Shown: positions 20,753 through 32,087, numbered from the stretch's first letter. The stretch is 48,785 nt of DNA from Paenibacillus pasadenensis DSM 19293 (GCF_000422485.1 NZ_AULW01000060.1:1-48785), one strand, 5' to 3'. Notes: generated from the sequence alone by a model not told the origin. Translations and numbers: made by a program.

Positions 20753-21481
20753 ATGAAGCAGATTCTGCTCATTACGGACGGCTGCTCGAACGTCGGCTTG
20801 AATCCGGTCGTGGCGTCGGCGGAAGCCTTTGCGGAAGGAATAACGGTGAACGTGGTCGGCGTGCTCGACGGAGGCGACCTCGGCGAGTACGGGGCCAAGG
20901 AGATCCAGGAGATCGCCCATGCGGGCGGCGGCATGAGCCGCATGGTCAGCACGCGGCAGCTGTCGCAGACGGTGCAGATGATGACGCGCAAGACGGTCGT
21001 GCAGACGATCCAGCAGGCGGTGCAGAAGGAGCTCAAGTCGGTGCTCGGCGGCACCGGCGCGCTCGAGGACCTGCCGCCGGAGCGGCGCGGGGAAGTCGTG
21101 CGCGTCATCGACGAGCTCGGCGAGACGAGCCGGCTGCGCGTCGCCCTGCTGATCGACGCCAGCGCCAGCATGAAGCCCAAAATCGCCGCCGTCGAGGAAG
21201 CGATCCGCGACCTCATGCTGAGCCTGCAGTCGCGTCAGGGCGAAAGCGAGCTGGCGGTATTCCATTTCCCGGGCGACCGGCACGGCGACGACGCGGCGCT
21301 CGACCGCGAGTGGACGAGCGACCTGAGCGGCGTGCAGGCGCTGTTTCCCAAGCTGCAGATGCGGGGCACGACGCCGACGGGACCGGCGCTTCGCCAGGTG
21401 ATCCAGTACTATCGCGACAGCGCCGGCGACCGGCGAAGGGGCGGCGAGGAGGACGAGATGAGGAGTGGCTACGTCGGCTAA
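20753..21481 (+). CDS. yabS: YabS-like von Willebrand factor A domain protein
   Basis: The protein of 242 residues begins MKQILLITDGCSNVG and contains a second VWA-like segment, LRVALLIDASASMK, whose DxSxS is a metal-dependent adhesion site. Its order before yabT and tilS matches Bacillus subtilis yabS, a sporulation-region gene of unknown function. The ATG at 20753 has GGGAGGGA upstream and gives the expected N terminus; an ATG 12 codons earlier is less likely. Its 3' end overlaps the kinase gene by 17 bases, so the two are probably co-translated. Confidence 0.85.
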   Translation: MKQILLITDGCSNVGLNPVVASAEAFAEGITVNVVGVLDGGDLGEYGAKEIQEIAHAGGGMSRMVSTRQLSQTVQMMTRKTVVQTIQQAVQKELKSVLGGTGALEDLPPERRGEVVRVIDELGETSRLRVALLIDASASMKPKIAAVEEAIRDLMLSLQSRQGESELAVFHFPGDRHGDDAALDREWTSDLSGVQALFPKLQMRGTTPTGPALRQVIQYYRDSAGDRRRGGEEDEMRSGYVG

Positions 21482-22391
21482 GCTTGATCTGGACCGGGGC
21501 ATGGTCATTACGGGCAAGTGGCGCCGCCGCCGGTACCGCGTCGAGCGGATGCTCGGAGAAGGCGCCAACGGCAAGGTGTACCTGGTCCAGCAAGAGGGCC
21601 GGCTGCTCGCGCTCAAGGTCGGGATGGACACGGCGGACCTGCAGTCGGAGATCAACGTGCTCAAGGCGCTGGAGAAGCAGCAGCCGCGCGGCGGCGGGGC
21701 GAGCCCGTACCTGCTGGACGTGGACGACCTGAAGCTCGTCTCCGGCAAGGAGTACCCGTTCTACGTCATGCGCTACGTGCGCGGGGCCAAGCTGCCGGCT
21801 TTTCTGGCCGCGAGCGGCGACGAATGGTTCCCGCTGGCCGGATACAATCTGCTGCTGCGGCTCGCCGAGCTTCATGCCTCCGGCTGGGCATTCGGCGATC
21901 TCAAGATCGACAACGTGCTCGCGGCCGAGTACGGGCGCGTCGAGCTGATCGATTACGGCGGCGTGACCGCCTTCGGCAAGGGCATCCGCCAGTTCACCGA
22001 GATCTACGATCGCGGCTATTGGAACGCCGGCACCCGCGCTTCGGATGCCGGATACGACCTGTTCTCGTTCGCGGTGCTGTGCGTGCAGCTGTTCGCCGAA
22101 AAGGAGCTGCATCGGGCCGCCTCCGGCACGCTCCCGCAAAACCGCAGCGCGGGCGACGTGCTGAAGCTCGCCCAGGACGCGCCGCAGCTGCGGCCGTTCT
22201 CCGGCTGGCTGGCGCGCGCGCTCGCGGGCGGCTTCGCCGACGCGGCGGAGGCGTCCCATGCCTGGAAAGCCGTCATGCACCGCGTCTCCCGTCCCGCGAA
22301 GCCGGTGCCTTGGTGGACCAAAGCGCTGTTTCTTGCCGCCGCCGCAGGGCTGGCGGCTTCGGCGTTCTGGCTGGGCGGCGGGCTCGGCTAG
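21465..22391 (+). CDS. yabT: YabT-like serine/threonine protein kinase with C-terminal membrane anchor
   Basis: This 308-residue Hanks-type kinase has the glycine loop GEGANGK (31-37), catalytic lysine K51 in LALKVG, catalytic loop GDLKIDN (D145) and DYG (D163) in place of DFG. A hydrophobic segment at about 284-304 should anchor it in the membrane. In Bacillus subtilis YabT is a sporulation kinase activated by DNA and acting on RecA; a similar role here is inferred from similarity and position. The GTG start at 21465 lies within the end of yabS, after a GAGGAGG site. Confidence 0.9.
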   Translation: MATSAKLDLDRGMVITGKWRRRRYRVERMLGEGANGKVYLVQQEGRLLALKVGMDTADLQSEINVLKALEKQQPRGGGASPYLLDVDDLKLVSGKEYPFYVMRYVRGAKLPAFLAASGDEWFPLAGYNLLLRLAELHASGWAFGDLKIDNVLAAEYGRVELIDYGGVTAFGKGIRQFTEIYDRGYWNAGTRASDAGYDLFSFAVLCVQLFAEKELHRAASGTLPQNRSAGDVLKLAQDAPQLRPFSGWLARALAGGFADAAEASHAWKAVMHRVSRPAKPVPWWTKALFLAAAAGLAASAFWLGGGLG

Positions 22392-22424
22392 AGCGAGAGG
22401 ATTCGACGACAAGGAGGAAGCGTC

Positions 22425-23951
22425 ATGGCATCAACCGATTCCGGCCAGCCGGACCGTACGCGCCTGGAGCCGCTGAGGCCGCCGGCAAGCGCCGGCGATC
22501 CGGACCGCGTGCATCGGGAGCTGCTGCGGATGGGCGCGGACGAGCGGCTCTGGGAGCCGGGCGACACGGTGCTCGTCGCCGTGAGCGGCGGGCCCGACTC
22601 GATGGCGCTGCTGCATGCGCTGCATGCCGCGGCGCCGCAGCTCGGCGTGTCCGTGGCCGCGGCGCATGCCGATCACGGGTTCCGCCCGCAAGCCTCCGCG
22701 CGCGAGGCCGAGACGGTGCGCGGCTTCTGCGCCCGGCTCGGCGTGCCCTGCGAGACGGCCGAGCTGGACGTGCCCGCGCATCTGGCAGAGCATGGAGGCA
22801 ACAAGCAGGCGGAGGCCCGGAGGCTGCGCTACCGCTTCCTGCTGGAGGCCGCCGAGCGGGCGGGGGCGACGCGCATCGCGCTCGCCCATCATGCGGACGA
22901 TCAGGCGGAGACGGTGCTCATGCGGCTGCTGCGCGGCAGCTCGTCGGCAGGGCTGTCCGGCATTCCGCTGCGGCGGCAGGAAGGAAAGGCGGAACTGATC
23001 CGCCCCCTGCTGCGTATACATAAGCCGGACCTGCTGGCCTACTGCGAGCGGCATGGCGTTCCGTACGAGGAGGACGCCAGCAATCGCTCGGCCGACTACA
23101 CGCGCAATGCGATTCGGCTGGAGGCGATGCCCTATCTGGAGACGTTCAACGGACGGCTCGCCGAATCGCTCTGCCGGACGGCCGAATCGGCGTCGGCCGA
23201 GTCGGACTACCTCGATGCCAGGACCAAGGAGGTTTTCGCCTCGAGCGTCGTGTCCGAAAGAGGCGGTTTGACGATGTCCGGCGCGGCTTTTGCGGCCCTC
23301 CACGTCGCTTTACAAAGAAGATTGATTAAACTAATATTAGATTATCTTGCTCTGGAAATGGCGCCCTCCAGCTTTGACGAAGTGGAGCGGATCCGTGTCG
23401 GCGCGCTGTCCGGCACGCCTGCGAGCTGGCGGGTCGACCTGTCGAGAGGACTGCGGTTCCGACGGGAATACGGCCGGCTTGCCTGGACCCGCCGCGCGGA
23501 CGAGGAGCCGCTGCCCTACGCGGTCGAGATCCCGGAGCCGGATGGCGTCTGGACGATCGCGGAGGCGGGGCTGGAGATCCGGTTCAGCGCCCATCGCCAC
23601 ACGAGGGACGGTACGGCGCGCTTCGCGGCTTCGGACGCGGACGCGCGGACCGCTTTTTTTGATTGGGACAAGCTGGAGCTCCCGCTGCTTCTCCGTCCTC
23701 GGCGCAGCGGCGACCGGATGCGTCCGCTGGGACTAAACGGCACCAAAAAGGTGCAAGATATGTTCGTTGACGGGAAGCTGCCTCCTTCCAGGAGGCCCTT
23801 CCTTCCGCTGCTGTGCGACGGCGGCGGACGCATCCTTTGGATTCCGGGCCTCCGCCGCTCGAGCCATGCGCTCGCGGACGAGGGCACGCGGCTGATGCTG
23901 CGCGCCGAGGTTCGGCCGGCCGGCGGGTCGAGTGAGCCCGCCGGCGAATAA
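22425..23951 (+). CDS. tilS: tRNA(Ile)-lysidine synthase
   Basis: TilS uses ATP to attach lysine to C34 of the tRNA(Ile) with CAU anticodon, so that it reads AUA instead of AUG. The essential PP-loop SGGPDS is at residues 54-59, in the N-terminal N-type ATPase domain. The central TilS domain and a C-terminal domain (LLLRPRRSGDRMRPLGLNGTKKVQ split over about 425-450) complete the long form of 508 residues. The ribosome binding site AAGGAGGAAG lies before the ATG. It is followed by hprT and ftsH, as in Bacillus. Confidence 0.95.
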   Translation: MASTDSGQPDRTRLEPLRPPASAGDPDRVHRELLRMGADERLWEPGDTVLVAVSGGPDSMALLHALHAAAPQLGVSVAAAHADHGFRPQASAREAETVRGFCARLGVPCETAELDVPAHLAEHGGNKQAEARRLRYRFLLEAAERAGATRIALAHHADDQAETVLMRLLRGSSSAGLSGIPLRRQEGKAELIRPLLRIHKPDLLAYCERHGVPYEEDASNRSADYTRNAIRLEAMPYLETFNGRLAESLCRTAESASAESDYLDARTKEVFASSVVSERGGLTMSGAAFAALHVALQRRLIKLILDYLALEMAPSSFDEVERIRVGALSGTPASWRVDLSRGLRFRREYGRLAWTRRADEEPLPYAVEIPEPDGVWTIAEAGLEIRFSAHRHTRDGTARFAASDADARTAFFDWDKLELPLLLRPRRSGDRMRPLGLNGTKKVQDMFVDGKLPPSRRPFLPLLCDGGGRILWIPGLRRSSHALADEGTRLMLRAEVRPAGGSSEPAGE

Positions 23952-24005
23952 CCGGACTTATTCCGCTCATAAGAATAGGATTAGACGATTCGGGAGGAAC
24001 CATCA

Positions 24006-24545
24006 TTGCATAATGACATTCAAGAAATTCTGCACAGCGAAGAGGAGATCCGCGACAAGGTCAAGGAGCTCGGAGAGATTCTGACCCGGGACTTCGAGGG
24101 CCGCAATCCGCTCGTCATCTGCGTCCTCAAGGGCGCGTTTATTTTCATGGCCGATCTGGTTAAAGAAATACGCGTGCCGCTGGAAATGGACTTCATGGCC
24201 GTCTCCAGCTACGGAGCCTCCACCAAATCCTCCGGCGTCGTCAAGATCATCAAGGATCTCGACGTCTCCGTCGAAGGCCGGGACGTGCTCATCGTCGAGG
24301 ACATCATCGACAGCGGCCTGACGCTCAGCTATCTGATCGACGTGCTGGAGCGCCGCAACGCGAAGTCGGTGACGGTCGTCACGCTGTTCGACAAGCCGTC
24401 CGGACGCTCGGTCGACCTCAACGCCGACTATACCGGATTCACCCTTCCTCATGCTTTTGTCGTAGGCTATGGACTGGACTATGCCGAGTACTACCGCAAC
24501 CTACCGTACATCGGCATCCTCAAGCCGGAAGTCTACCGCAAATAA
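24006..24545 (+). CDS. hprT: Hypoxanthine phosphoribosyltransferase
   Basis: HprT salvages hypoxanthine and guanine to IMP and GMP using phosphoribosyl pyrophosphate. The PRPP-binding motif [13 protein letters not shown] lies at residues 95-107, and LKGAFIF and SSYGAST are also typical. The length of 179 residues is normal. The start is TTG at 24006 with GGGAGGA seven bases upstream. It lies between tilS and ftsH, the conserved order in Bacillales. Confidence 0.96.
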   Translation: MHNDIQEILHSEEEIRDKVKELGEILTRDFEGRNPLVICVLKGAFIFMADLVKEIRVPLEMDFMAVSSYGASTKSSGVVKIIKDLDVSVEGRDVLIVEDIIDSGLTLSYLIDVLERRNAKSVTVVTLFDKPSGRSVDLNADYTGFTLPHAFVVGYGLDYAEYYRNLPYIGILKPEVYRK

Positions 24546-24583
24546 GCTAGAGTCCGCGAGGCTCTGAGCCCGCTTGGGTTCTG

Positions 24584-24613
24584 TTGAGATCGCCGGAGCG
24601 GCTATGGTAAAAT
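24584..24613 (+). promoter_or_regulatory. Promoter of ftsH
   Basis: TTGAGA (24584-24589) and TAAAAT (24608-24613) are separated by 18 bases and lie 30 bases before the ftsH start. ftsH thus has its own sigma-A promoter in addition to any read-through from hprT. Confidence 0.65.
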
Positions 24614-24642
24614 ATTTGAAGCGTCTTGAGAGGAGGTAGGGG

Positions 24643-26688
<2,046 letters not shown>

Positions 26689-26707
26689 CAATCGAACTAT
26701 TCGGCGC

Positions 26708-26745
26708 AGCCCCCATGCACATTTGTGCATGGGGGCTGTTGCTTC
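26708..26745 (+). terminator. Hairpin terminator after ftsH
   Basis: Arms AGCCCCCATGCAC (26708-26720) and GTGCATGGGGGCT (26725-26737) pair perfectly over 13 bases. The tail GTTGCTTCTGTT is only moderately T-rich, so termination may be partial. Confidence 0.7.
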
Positions 26746-26768
26746 TGTTCAAGGCGTTCGGGTATAAT
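26739..26768 (+). promoter_or_regulatory. Possible distal promoter of the nucleoside transporter operon
   Basis: TTGCTT (26739-26744) and a perfect TATAAT (26763-26768) are 18 bases apart. No gene starts until 27044, so a transcript from here would have a leader of about 270 bases. No known riboswitch was recognised in that leader. Confidence 0.4.
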
Positions 26769-26878
26769 AAGCGAGGGTCAGGGAATAATGAGATCAACTT
26801 GATGGAAGCCAAACCATGCATTGCGCACAAATATGTAACGTTGATGTTAGATATTTATGCTCGAATATGCATGATCAT

Positions 26879-26912
26879 CCGAATTGCTGTCATAAACCGA
26901 CATTATATTCGG
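26879..26912. promoter_or_regulatory. PurR-like boxes upstream of the nucleoside transporter
   Basis: CCGAAT (26879-26884) and its inverted copy ATTCGG (26907-26912) flank a third related element, AAACCGACATTAT (26894-26906). The PurR box of Bacillus contains CCGAAC in an A/T-rich frame and occurs as inverted pairs. The spacing here (22 bases) is larger than the usual 16-17, so this remains tentative. Confidence 0.3.
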
Positions 26913-26964
26913 AATTTTATTTTGTAATGGCTTTCATTATGTCAGGATTAGTTACATTTTCTCG

Positions 26965-26992
26965 TTGACTCTTGATGAATATAGGCTATACT
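26965..26992 (+). promoter_or_regulatory. Proximal promoter of the nucleoside transporter operon
   Basis: TTGACT (26965-26970) and TATACT (26987-26992) are separated by 16 bases, about 50 bases before the start of the binding-protein gene. The short leader leaves no room for a riboswitch. Confidence 0.65.
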
Positions 26993-27043
26993 ATCTATAT
27001 CCAACCAATAACCTATGGTGAAGAACAGGGGAGAAAGACAAAG

Positions 27044-28111
27044 ATGAAATGGACAAGCAAACCGTTCCATGTACTCAGCGTTTCCGCTCTGGCACTGATG
27101 CTCGTCGTTAGCGGCTGCGGCTCGAAGAGCAACAACTCCGAGACAAACAATGGCGGCGCGGCAGCGAACACCGAAAATGCAGGCGCAGGCAGCGATGCCG
27201 GCAAGGACTTCAAGATCGGCATGGTTACCGACGGCGGCGGCGTGAACGACAAATCGTTCAACCAATCCGCATGGGAAGGCCTGCAGCAGCTCGAAAAGGA
27301 CACCGGCGCCGAGATCAAGTATCTGGAGAGCAAGGGCGAGAGCGATTTCGAACCGAACCTGAACCAGATGGTCAAAGCGGGCTATAACCTGACGTGGGGC
27401 ATCGGCTTCATGATGAACAAAGCGATCACGACGGTCGCGACGCAAAACCCGGAAGCAAAGCTGGCGAGCATCGACAGCGAAGTGAGCGCTCCTAACGTCG
27501 AGTCCGTCATGTTCGCTGAGAACGAAGGCTCCTTCCTCGTCGGCGTCGTCGCAGGCCTGACGACCAAGACGAACAAAGTCGGCTTCGTCGGCGGCGTAGA
27601 AGGCGATCTGATCAAGAAGTTCGAAGCGGGCTTCGTGGCAGGCGTCGCAGCCGTCAACCCGGATGCCAAAGTAACGGTCCAATACGTCGGCGACTTCACC
27701 AAGCCTGACCTTGGCAAAGCATCCGCTGCGACGCTCTACAACGACGGCAACGACATCATCTACCATGCTGCAGGCGGCAGCGGCAACGGCGTCTTCACGG
27801 AAGCCAAAGACCGCGTCTCCAAAGGCGAAAAAGTATGGGTCATCGGCGTCGACAAAGACCAATCGATCGAGTTCGGCAACGACATCACGCTGACGTCGAT
27901 GGTCAAGCGCGTCGACCAAGCGGTGCAAATCGTATCCCAGGAACTGATCGACGGCAACTTCAAAGGCGGCACGACACGTACGCTGACGCTGAAGGACGGC
28001 GCTGTCGGCCTGCCGGAGAACAACCCGAACGTATCCGAAGACATCATGGCTAAAGTCAAGGAATACGAGACGAAAATCGTGAACGGAGAAATCACCGTTC
28101 CTGCGAAATAA
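27044..28111 (+). CDS. BMP-family lipoprotein, nucleoside-binding protein of an ABC transporter
   Basis: The protein of 355 residues has a lipoprotein signal peptide ending in the lipobox VVSGC (about residues 22-26), then a Gly/Asn/Ala-rich tether, then a basic membrane protein (BMP/PnrA) fold starting KIGMVTDGGGVNDKSFNQ. These proteins bind purine nucleosides for uptake. ATG 27044 is chosen because it gives the signal peptide and has GGGGAG upstream; the open frame extends further upstream, across the promoter. It corresponds to NupN/YufN of Bacillus subtilis. A terminator before the next gene should make this component more abundant than the rest of the transporter. Confidence 0.93.
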   Translation: MKWTSKPFHVLSVSALALMLVVSGCGSKSNNSETNNGGAAANTENAGAGSDAGKDFKIGMVTDGGGVNDKSFNQSAWEGLQQLEKDTGAEIKYLESKGESDFEPNLNQMVKAGYNLTWGIGFMMNKAITTVATQNPEAKLASIDSEVSAPNVESVMFAENEGSFLVGVVAGLTTKTNKVGFVGGVEGDLIKKFEAGFVAGVAAVNPDAKVTVQYVGDFTKPDLGKASAATLYNDGNDIIYHAAGGSGNGVFTEAKDRVSKGEKVWVIGVDKDQSIEFGNDITLTSMVKRVDQAVQIVSQELIDGNFKGGTTRTLTLKDGAVGLPENNPNVSEDIMAKVKEYETKIVNGEITVPAK

Positions 28112-28133
28112 GACACGCTTCAAATGGAATCAG

Positions 28134-28168
28134 ACAAGGCCAGCCCCAGAGCCGGCCTTGTTCTTTTT
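28134..28168 (+). terminator. Intercistronic terminator between binding protein and ATPase genes
   Basis: Arms ACAAGGCC (28134-28141) and GGCCTTGT (28154-28161) are followed by a T-rich run to 28168. It lies inside the operon, so partial read-through would set the binding protein to a higher level than the membrane components, as is common for ABC importers. Confidence 0.75.
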
Positions 28169-28207
28169 CGCGTAAAGGGCTTGAGGGCAAGGAAAGGAGA
28201 GAGAGGC

Positions 28208-29767
28208 ATGGGACAGCAGCCTATCGTGGCAGAGTTGAAAGGGATTACAAAGCGGTTCCCGGGCATCGTCGCGAATGACAACATCAGCCTCCAGCTGCGC
28301 AAAGGGGAAATCCATGCGCTGCTCGGCGAGAACGGAGCGGGCAAGTCGACGCTGATGAATATCCTGTTCGGCCTGTACCAGCCGGACGAGGGCCATATCG
28401 AGATCGACGGCAAGCCGGTCGTCATTGACGGCGCCGGCAAGGCCATCGAGCTGCGCATCGGGATGGTCCATCAGCACTTCAAGCTGGTCAAGCCGTTCAC
28501 GGTCGCGGAGAACATCATCCTCGGCAACGAGCCGACCAAGGGCATCAAGGTCGACATCAAGGGCGCGGGCGAACGCGTGCGTCAGCTGTCGGACCAGTAC
28601 GGCCTGAAGGTCGATCCGCACGTACGCATCGAGGACATCACCGTCGGCATGCAGCAGCGCGTCGAGATTCTCAAGACGCTGTACCGGGGCGCCGACATCC
28701 TGATCTTCGACGAGCCGACGGCGGTGCTGACCGTGCAGGAGATCGAGGAACTGATCGAGATTCTGCGCGCCCTCGCTCGCGAGGGCAAGTCAATCATCCT
28801 TATTACCCATAAGCTCAAGGAGATCATGGCGATCGCCGACACCTGCACGGTCATTCGCCGCGGCAAGGTCGTCGGCTCGGTCGCGGTCAAGGACTCGAGC
28901 GAGCGCCAGCTGGCCGAAATGATGGTCGGACGCTCGGTCAACTTCCAAGTGAACAAGGAGAAGTCCAAGCCGGGCAAGGCGATTCTCGAGGTGAACGGCC
29001 TTACGGTCCAAGGCGAGCACGGCAAGGCAGTCGTCGACAACGTCAGCTTCCAGATCCGCGCCGGCGAGATCTATGGCATCGCAGGCGTCGACGGCAACGG
29101 CCAGACGCAGCTTGTCGAAGCGATCACCGGCATGCGCCAGGCAAGCGGCGGCTCGGTACGCGTCCACGGGCAGGAGCTGCTCGGCTCGTCGGTGCGCCAG
29201 GTGACCGAGGCAGGCGTCTCGCATATCCCGGAGGATCGCCACAAGCATGGCCTCGTGCTCGATTTCTCCGTGAGCGAGAACATGGTCCTGGGCAATTATT
29301 ACCGGGCTCCCTACACGCGCAGCGGCATTTTGAACTACAAGGCGATGGACGAAAACGCGACGAAGCTCGCGGCTGAATTCGACGTGCGCATGTCGAGCAT
29401 CCATACGGAGGCGCGGTCGCTGTCCGGAGGCAATCAGCAGAAGGCGATCATCGCCCGCGAGCTGACGCGCGATCCGGAGCTGATCATCGCCGTGCAGCCG
29501 ACCCGCGGCCTTGATGTCGGCGCGATCGAGTTCGTGCACAAGCAGCTGATCGAAGCCCGCAACGCCGGCAAGGCGGTGCTGCTCGTCTCGTTCGAGCTCG
29601 AGGAGCTGTACGGCCTCTCCGACCGTCTCGCCGTCATCTACGAGGGCCGCATCATGGGCCAGATGGATGCCGACGAGAAGAACGAAGAGCAGATCGGCCT
29701 CATGATGGCGGGCAACGCCCTCGGCAGCGCCGCGTCCGATACCGCCCTTAGACAGGGGGAAAGCTAA
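28208..29767 (+). CDS. Nucleoside ABC transporter ATP-binding protein
   Basis: This 519-residue protein holds two fused ABC domains, as in sugar- and nucleoside-type importers (NupO/YufO). The first has Walker A GENGAGKST (40-48). The second has the usual degenerate loop GVDGNGQTQL and signature SLSGGNQQKA near residue 408. The signature of the first domain is also changed (VGMQQRVEI), as is normal for this family. ATG 28208 with AAAGGAGAG upstream is preferred over earlier in-frame starts that overlap the terminator. The permease gene starts at the base following its stop codon. Confidence 0.93.
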   Translation: MGQQPIVAELKGITKRFPGIVANDNISLQLRKGEIHALLGENGAGKSTLMNILFGLYQPDEGHIEIDGKPVVIDGAGKAIELRIGMVHQHFKLVKPFTVAENIILGNEPTKGIKVDIKGAGERVRQLSDQYGLKVDPHVRIEDITVGMQQRVEILKTLYRGADILIFDEPTAVLTVQEIEELIEILRALAREGKSIILITHKLKEIMAIADTCTVIRRGKVVGSVAVKDSSERQLAEMMVGRSVNFQVNKEKSKPGKAILEVNGLTVQGEHGKAVVDNVSFQIRAGEIYGIAGVDGNGQTQLVEAITGMRQASGGSVRVHGQELLGSSVRQVTEAGVSHIPEDRHKHGLVLDFSVSENMVLGNYYRAPYTRSGILNYKAMDENATKLAAEFDVRMSSIHTEARSLSGGNQQKAIIARELTRDPELIIAVQPTRGLDVGAIEFVHKQLIEARNAGKAVLLVSFELEELYGLSDRLAVIYEGRIMGQMDADEKNEEQIGLMMAGNALGSAASDTALRQGES

Positions 29768-30850
29768 GTGCAAGCGTTCAACAAGATCTTCACCAAGCAG
29801 GAGACCTATGTGCCGTTCGTCGCGATCGTGCTCGGCCTGCTCGTCGGCGCCATCGTCATGTGGCTCGGCGGCTACAACCCATGGGAAGCGTACGGAGCGA
29901 TGCTCAACAAGATCTTCGGCTCGAAGTACGATTTCGGCGAAGCGATCCGCCAGGTCACGCCGCTCATCTTCACCGGTCTCGCGGTCGCCTTCGCGTTCCG
30001 TGCCGGCCTGTTCAACATCGGCGCCGAGGGCCAGTTCATCACCGGCATGACGGCCGCCACGTGGATCGGCATCAACCTCGACCTGCCGTGGTTCATCCAC
30101 ATGCCGCTCGCCGTCATCGTCGGCGGCATCGCCGGCGCGCTCTGGGCCGGCATCGCCGGCTGGCTGAAGGCTTCGCGCGGCGTCAACGAGGTCATCTCGA
30201 CGATCATGCTCAACTGGATCGCCTACTACCTCGCCAACTACATGGTGCGCGTCGTCATGGTCGAGTCGGGACAGAACCGCTCCAAGGACATCCAGGAGAC
30301 GGCCTCGGCCTCGATGGACTGGCTCGTCAGCATCCTCGACAACGCCCGCGTCCATTGGGGCACGCTGGTCGCGGTGCTGTGCGCGTTCGTCTTCTACTAT
30401 ATCCTGTGGCGCACCCGCCAAGGCTATGAGCTGCGCGCCTCCGGCTTCAATCCGGACGCGGCCCACTATGCCGGCATCAACGTCAAGGGCAGCATCGTCA
30501 AGGCGATGATGATCTCCGGCGCGCTCGCCGGCCTGGGCGGCGCGTTCGAATCGCTCGGCGTGTTCAAGTCGATGGCGGTCATGAACGCCTTGCCAGGCTA
30601 CGGCTTCGACGGCATCGCCGTCTCGCTGCTCGGCGGCAACAATCCGTTCGGAATCATCTTTGGCGGCTTGCTGTTCGGCTTCCTCAGCTACGGCTCCACC
30701 GGCATGAGCTTCGAGGCCGACGTGCCGAACGAGATCATCCGCATCGTCATCGGGGCGGTCATCTTCTTCGTCGCCAGCCACGGCATCGTCAAATGGTTCC
30801 TCAAGCCGTTCTTCCGCAAACGGCGCGAAGAAAGGAAGGAGGCGGCCTAG
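29768..30850 (+). CDS. Nucleoside ABC transporter permease 1
   Basis: The 360-residue protein has eight to ten membrane segments. The stretch FRAGLFNIGAEGQF (about 79-92) is characteristic of branched BMP-type ABC permeases (NupP/YufP). The start is GTG, directly abutting the ATPase gene; its ribosome binding site GGGGGAAAG lies at the end of that gene. The second permease gene begins directly after its stop codon. Confidence 0.93.
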   Translation: MQAFNKIFTKQETYVPFVAIVLGLLVGAIVMWLGGYNPWEAYGAMLNKIFGSKYDFGEAIRQVTPLIFTGLAVAFAFRAGLFNIGAEGQFITGMTAATWIGINLDLPWFIHMPLAVIVGGIAGALWAGIAGWLKASRGVNEVISTIMLNWIAYYLANYMVRVVMVESGQNRSKDIQETASASMDWLVSILDNARVHWGTLVAVLCAFVFYYILWRTRQGYELRASGFNPDAAHYAGINVKGSIVKAMMISGALAGLGGAFESLGVFKSMAVMNALPGYGFDGIAVSLLGGNNPFGIIFGGLLFGFLSYGSTGMSFEADVPNEIIRIVIGAVIFFVASHGIVKWFLKPFFRKRREERKEAA

Positions 30851-31807
30851 ATGGATACAATCGGTCTTCTGCTCAATACGACGCTGGTCTTCTCGACCGC
30901 TCTCATTCTGGTCGCGCTCGGCGGCATCTTCTCGGAGCGCTCGGGCGTCGTCAACATCGGCCTCGAGGGCCTCATGATCATCGGCGCCTTCAGCTCCGCC
31001 GTCTTCACCTATTACGGCCATGAGTGGGGCCTCGGCGGCGCGTCGGCCTGGTTCGGCGTGCTGATGTCGATCGTGCTCGGAGCGGCGTTCTCGCTGCTGC
31101 ATGCGGTCGCGACGATCACGTTCAAGGCCAATCAGGTCATCATCGGCGTCGTCATCAACATCCTGGCGCTCGGCCTGACGGTCTACCTCGTCAAGAGCTT
31201 GTTCAATGGCTCGGGCCAGACGGAGAACCTGTCCGGCATCGCGTTCACCAAGTACAACGTGCCGTTCCTGTCGGACATCCCGCTGATCGGCGACGCGCTG
31301 TTCAAGGCGTACCCGACGACGTACCTGTGCTACCTGCTCGTCTTCGTCAGCTGGTACGCGCTTTACCGCACGCGCTTCGGCCTGCGCCTGCGCTCGGTCG
31401 GCGAGCATCCGGGCGCGGCCGACACGGTCGGCATCAGCGTCACCAAGTACCGCTACATCGGCGTCCTGCTGAGCGGCGCGCTCTCCGGCCTCGGCGGCGC
31501 GACGATCTCGCTGACGACGACGTACGACTTCTCGCACACGACGATCAGCGGCCAAGGCTTCATCGCGATTGCGGCGGTCATCTTCGGCCGCTGGCATCCG
31601 ATCGGCGCGGCCGCAGCGGCGCTGTTCTTCGGGTTCACGCAAGCGCTCCGCTTCCAGGCGGGCCTGTTCGACTGGTCGAAGTCGATTCCGAACGAGTTCC
31701 TGTACATGCTGCCGTACGTGCTGACTTTGCTCGTGCTGGCGATCGCCGCAGGCAAGAGCCGGGCTCCGGCCGCAGTCGGCGAGCCTTACGATCCCAGCAA
31801 GCGCTGA
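30851..31807 (+). CDS. Nucleoside ABC transporter permease 2
   Basis: This 318-residue membrane protein is the second permease of the importer (NupQ/YufQ type). It shows ERSGVVNIGLEGLM at about residues 28-41, the same conserved permease segment as its partner. AAGGAGG at the end of the preceding gene serves as its ribosome binding site. A terminator closes the four-gene operon, which also fits the purine salvage role of hprT nearby. Confidence 0.93.
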   Translation: MDTIGLLLNTTLVFSTALILVALGGIFSERSGVVNIGLEGLMIIGAFSSAVFTYYGHEWGLGGASAWFGVLMSIVLGAAFSLLHAVATITFKANQVIIGVVINILALGLTVYLVKSLFNGSGQTENLSGIAFTKYNVPFLSDIPLIGDALFKAYPTTYLCYLLVFVSWYALYRTRFGLRLRSVGEHPGAADTVGISVTKYRYIGVLLSGALSGLGGATISLTTTYDFSHTTISGQGFIAIAAVIFGRWHPIGAAAAALFFGFTQALRFQAGLFDWSKSIPNEFLYMLPYVLTLLVLAIAAGKSRAPAAVGEPYDPSKR

Positions 31808-31815
31808 TTTTCCCC

Positions 31816-31848
31816 AGCTTCCCGCACTTGCGGGGAGCTTTTTTCTTT
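31816..31848 (+). terminator. Terminator of the nucleoside transporter operon
   Basis: Arms AGCTTCCCGC (31816-31825) and GCGGGGAGCT (31830-31839) pair with one T-G pair and are followed by a T-run with one C. Confidence 0.88.
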
Positions 31849-31896
31849 CCGTTTCAATTTCCTGGGAAATGGTCTTGAAATCGCTTGAACCGTCGG

Positions 31897-31925
31897 TTGA
31901 CAGTGTACCCGGCGAAGTGTAAATT
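31897..31925 (+). promoter_or_regulatory. Promoter of the nad operon
   Basis: TTGACA (31897-31902) and TAAATT (31920-31925) are separated by 17 bases. Three GTGTA elements overlap the promoter at 31903, 31917 and 31928, and an inverted repeat GTGAA-TCAT-TTCAC lies at 31958-31971. One of these may bind the NAD repressor NadR/NiaR, but I could not match a defined consensus. The remaining 160-base leader before nadA shows no known riboswitch. Confidence 0.6.
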
Positions 31926-32087
31926 AGGTGTACTGATTCGTCACTTCTTTGTAACATGTGAATCATTTCACTTGCTTGAAACGGCTTCCGTTCCCTATTG
32001 AGACGGGGACGAATGCCGCATACTATACGGGTCGGCTCGGCGTGACAATCGGCTGGCGACTCGATGGACCGAAGGAGAGGAAGCGCC

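Noticed and set aside
26775-27043. Purine riboswitch upstream of the nucleoside transporter
   Set aside because: The conserved core of purine riboswitches was not found, and the proximal promoter leaves a leader of only about 45 bases.
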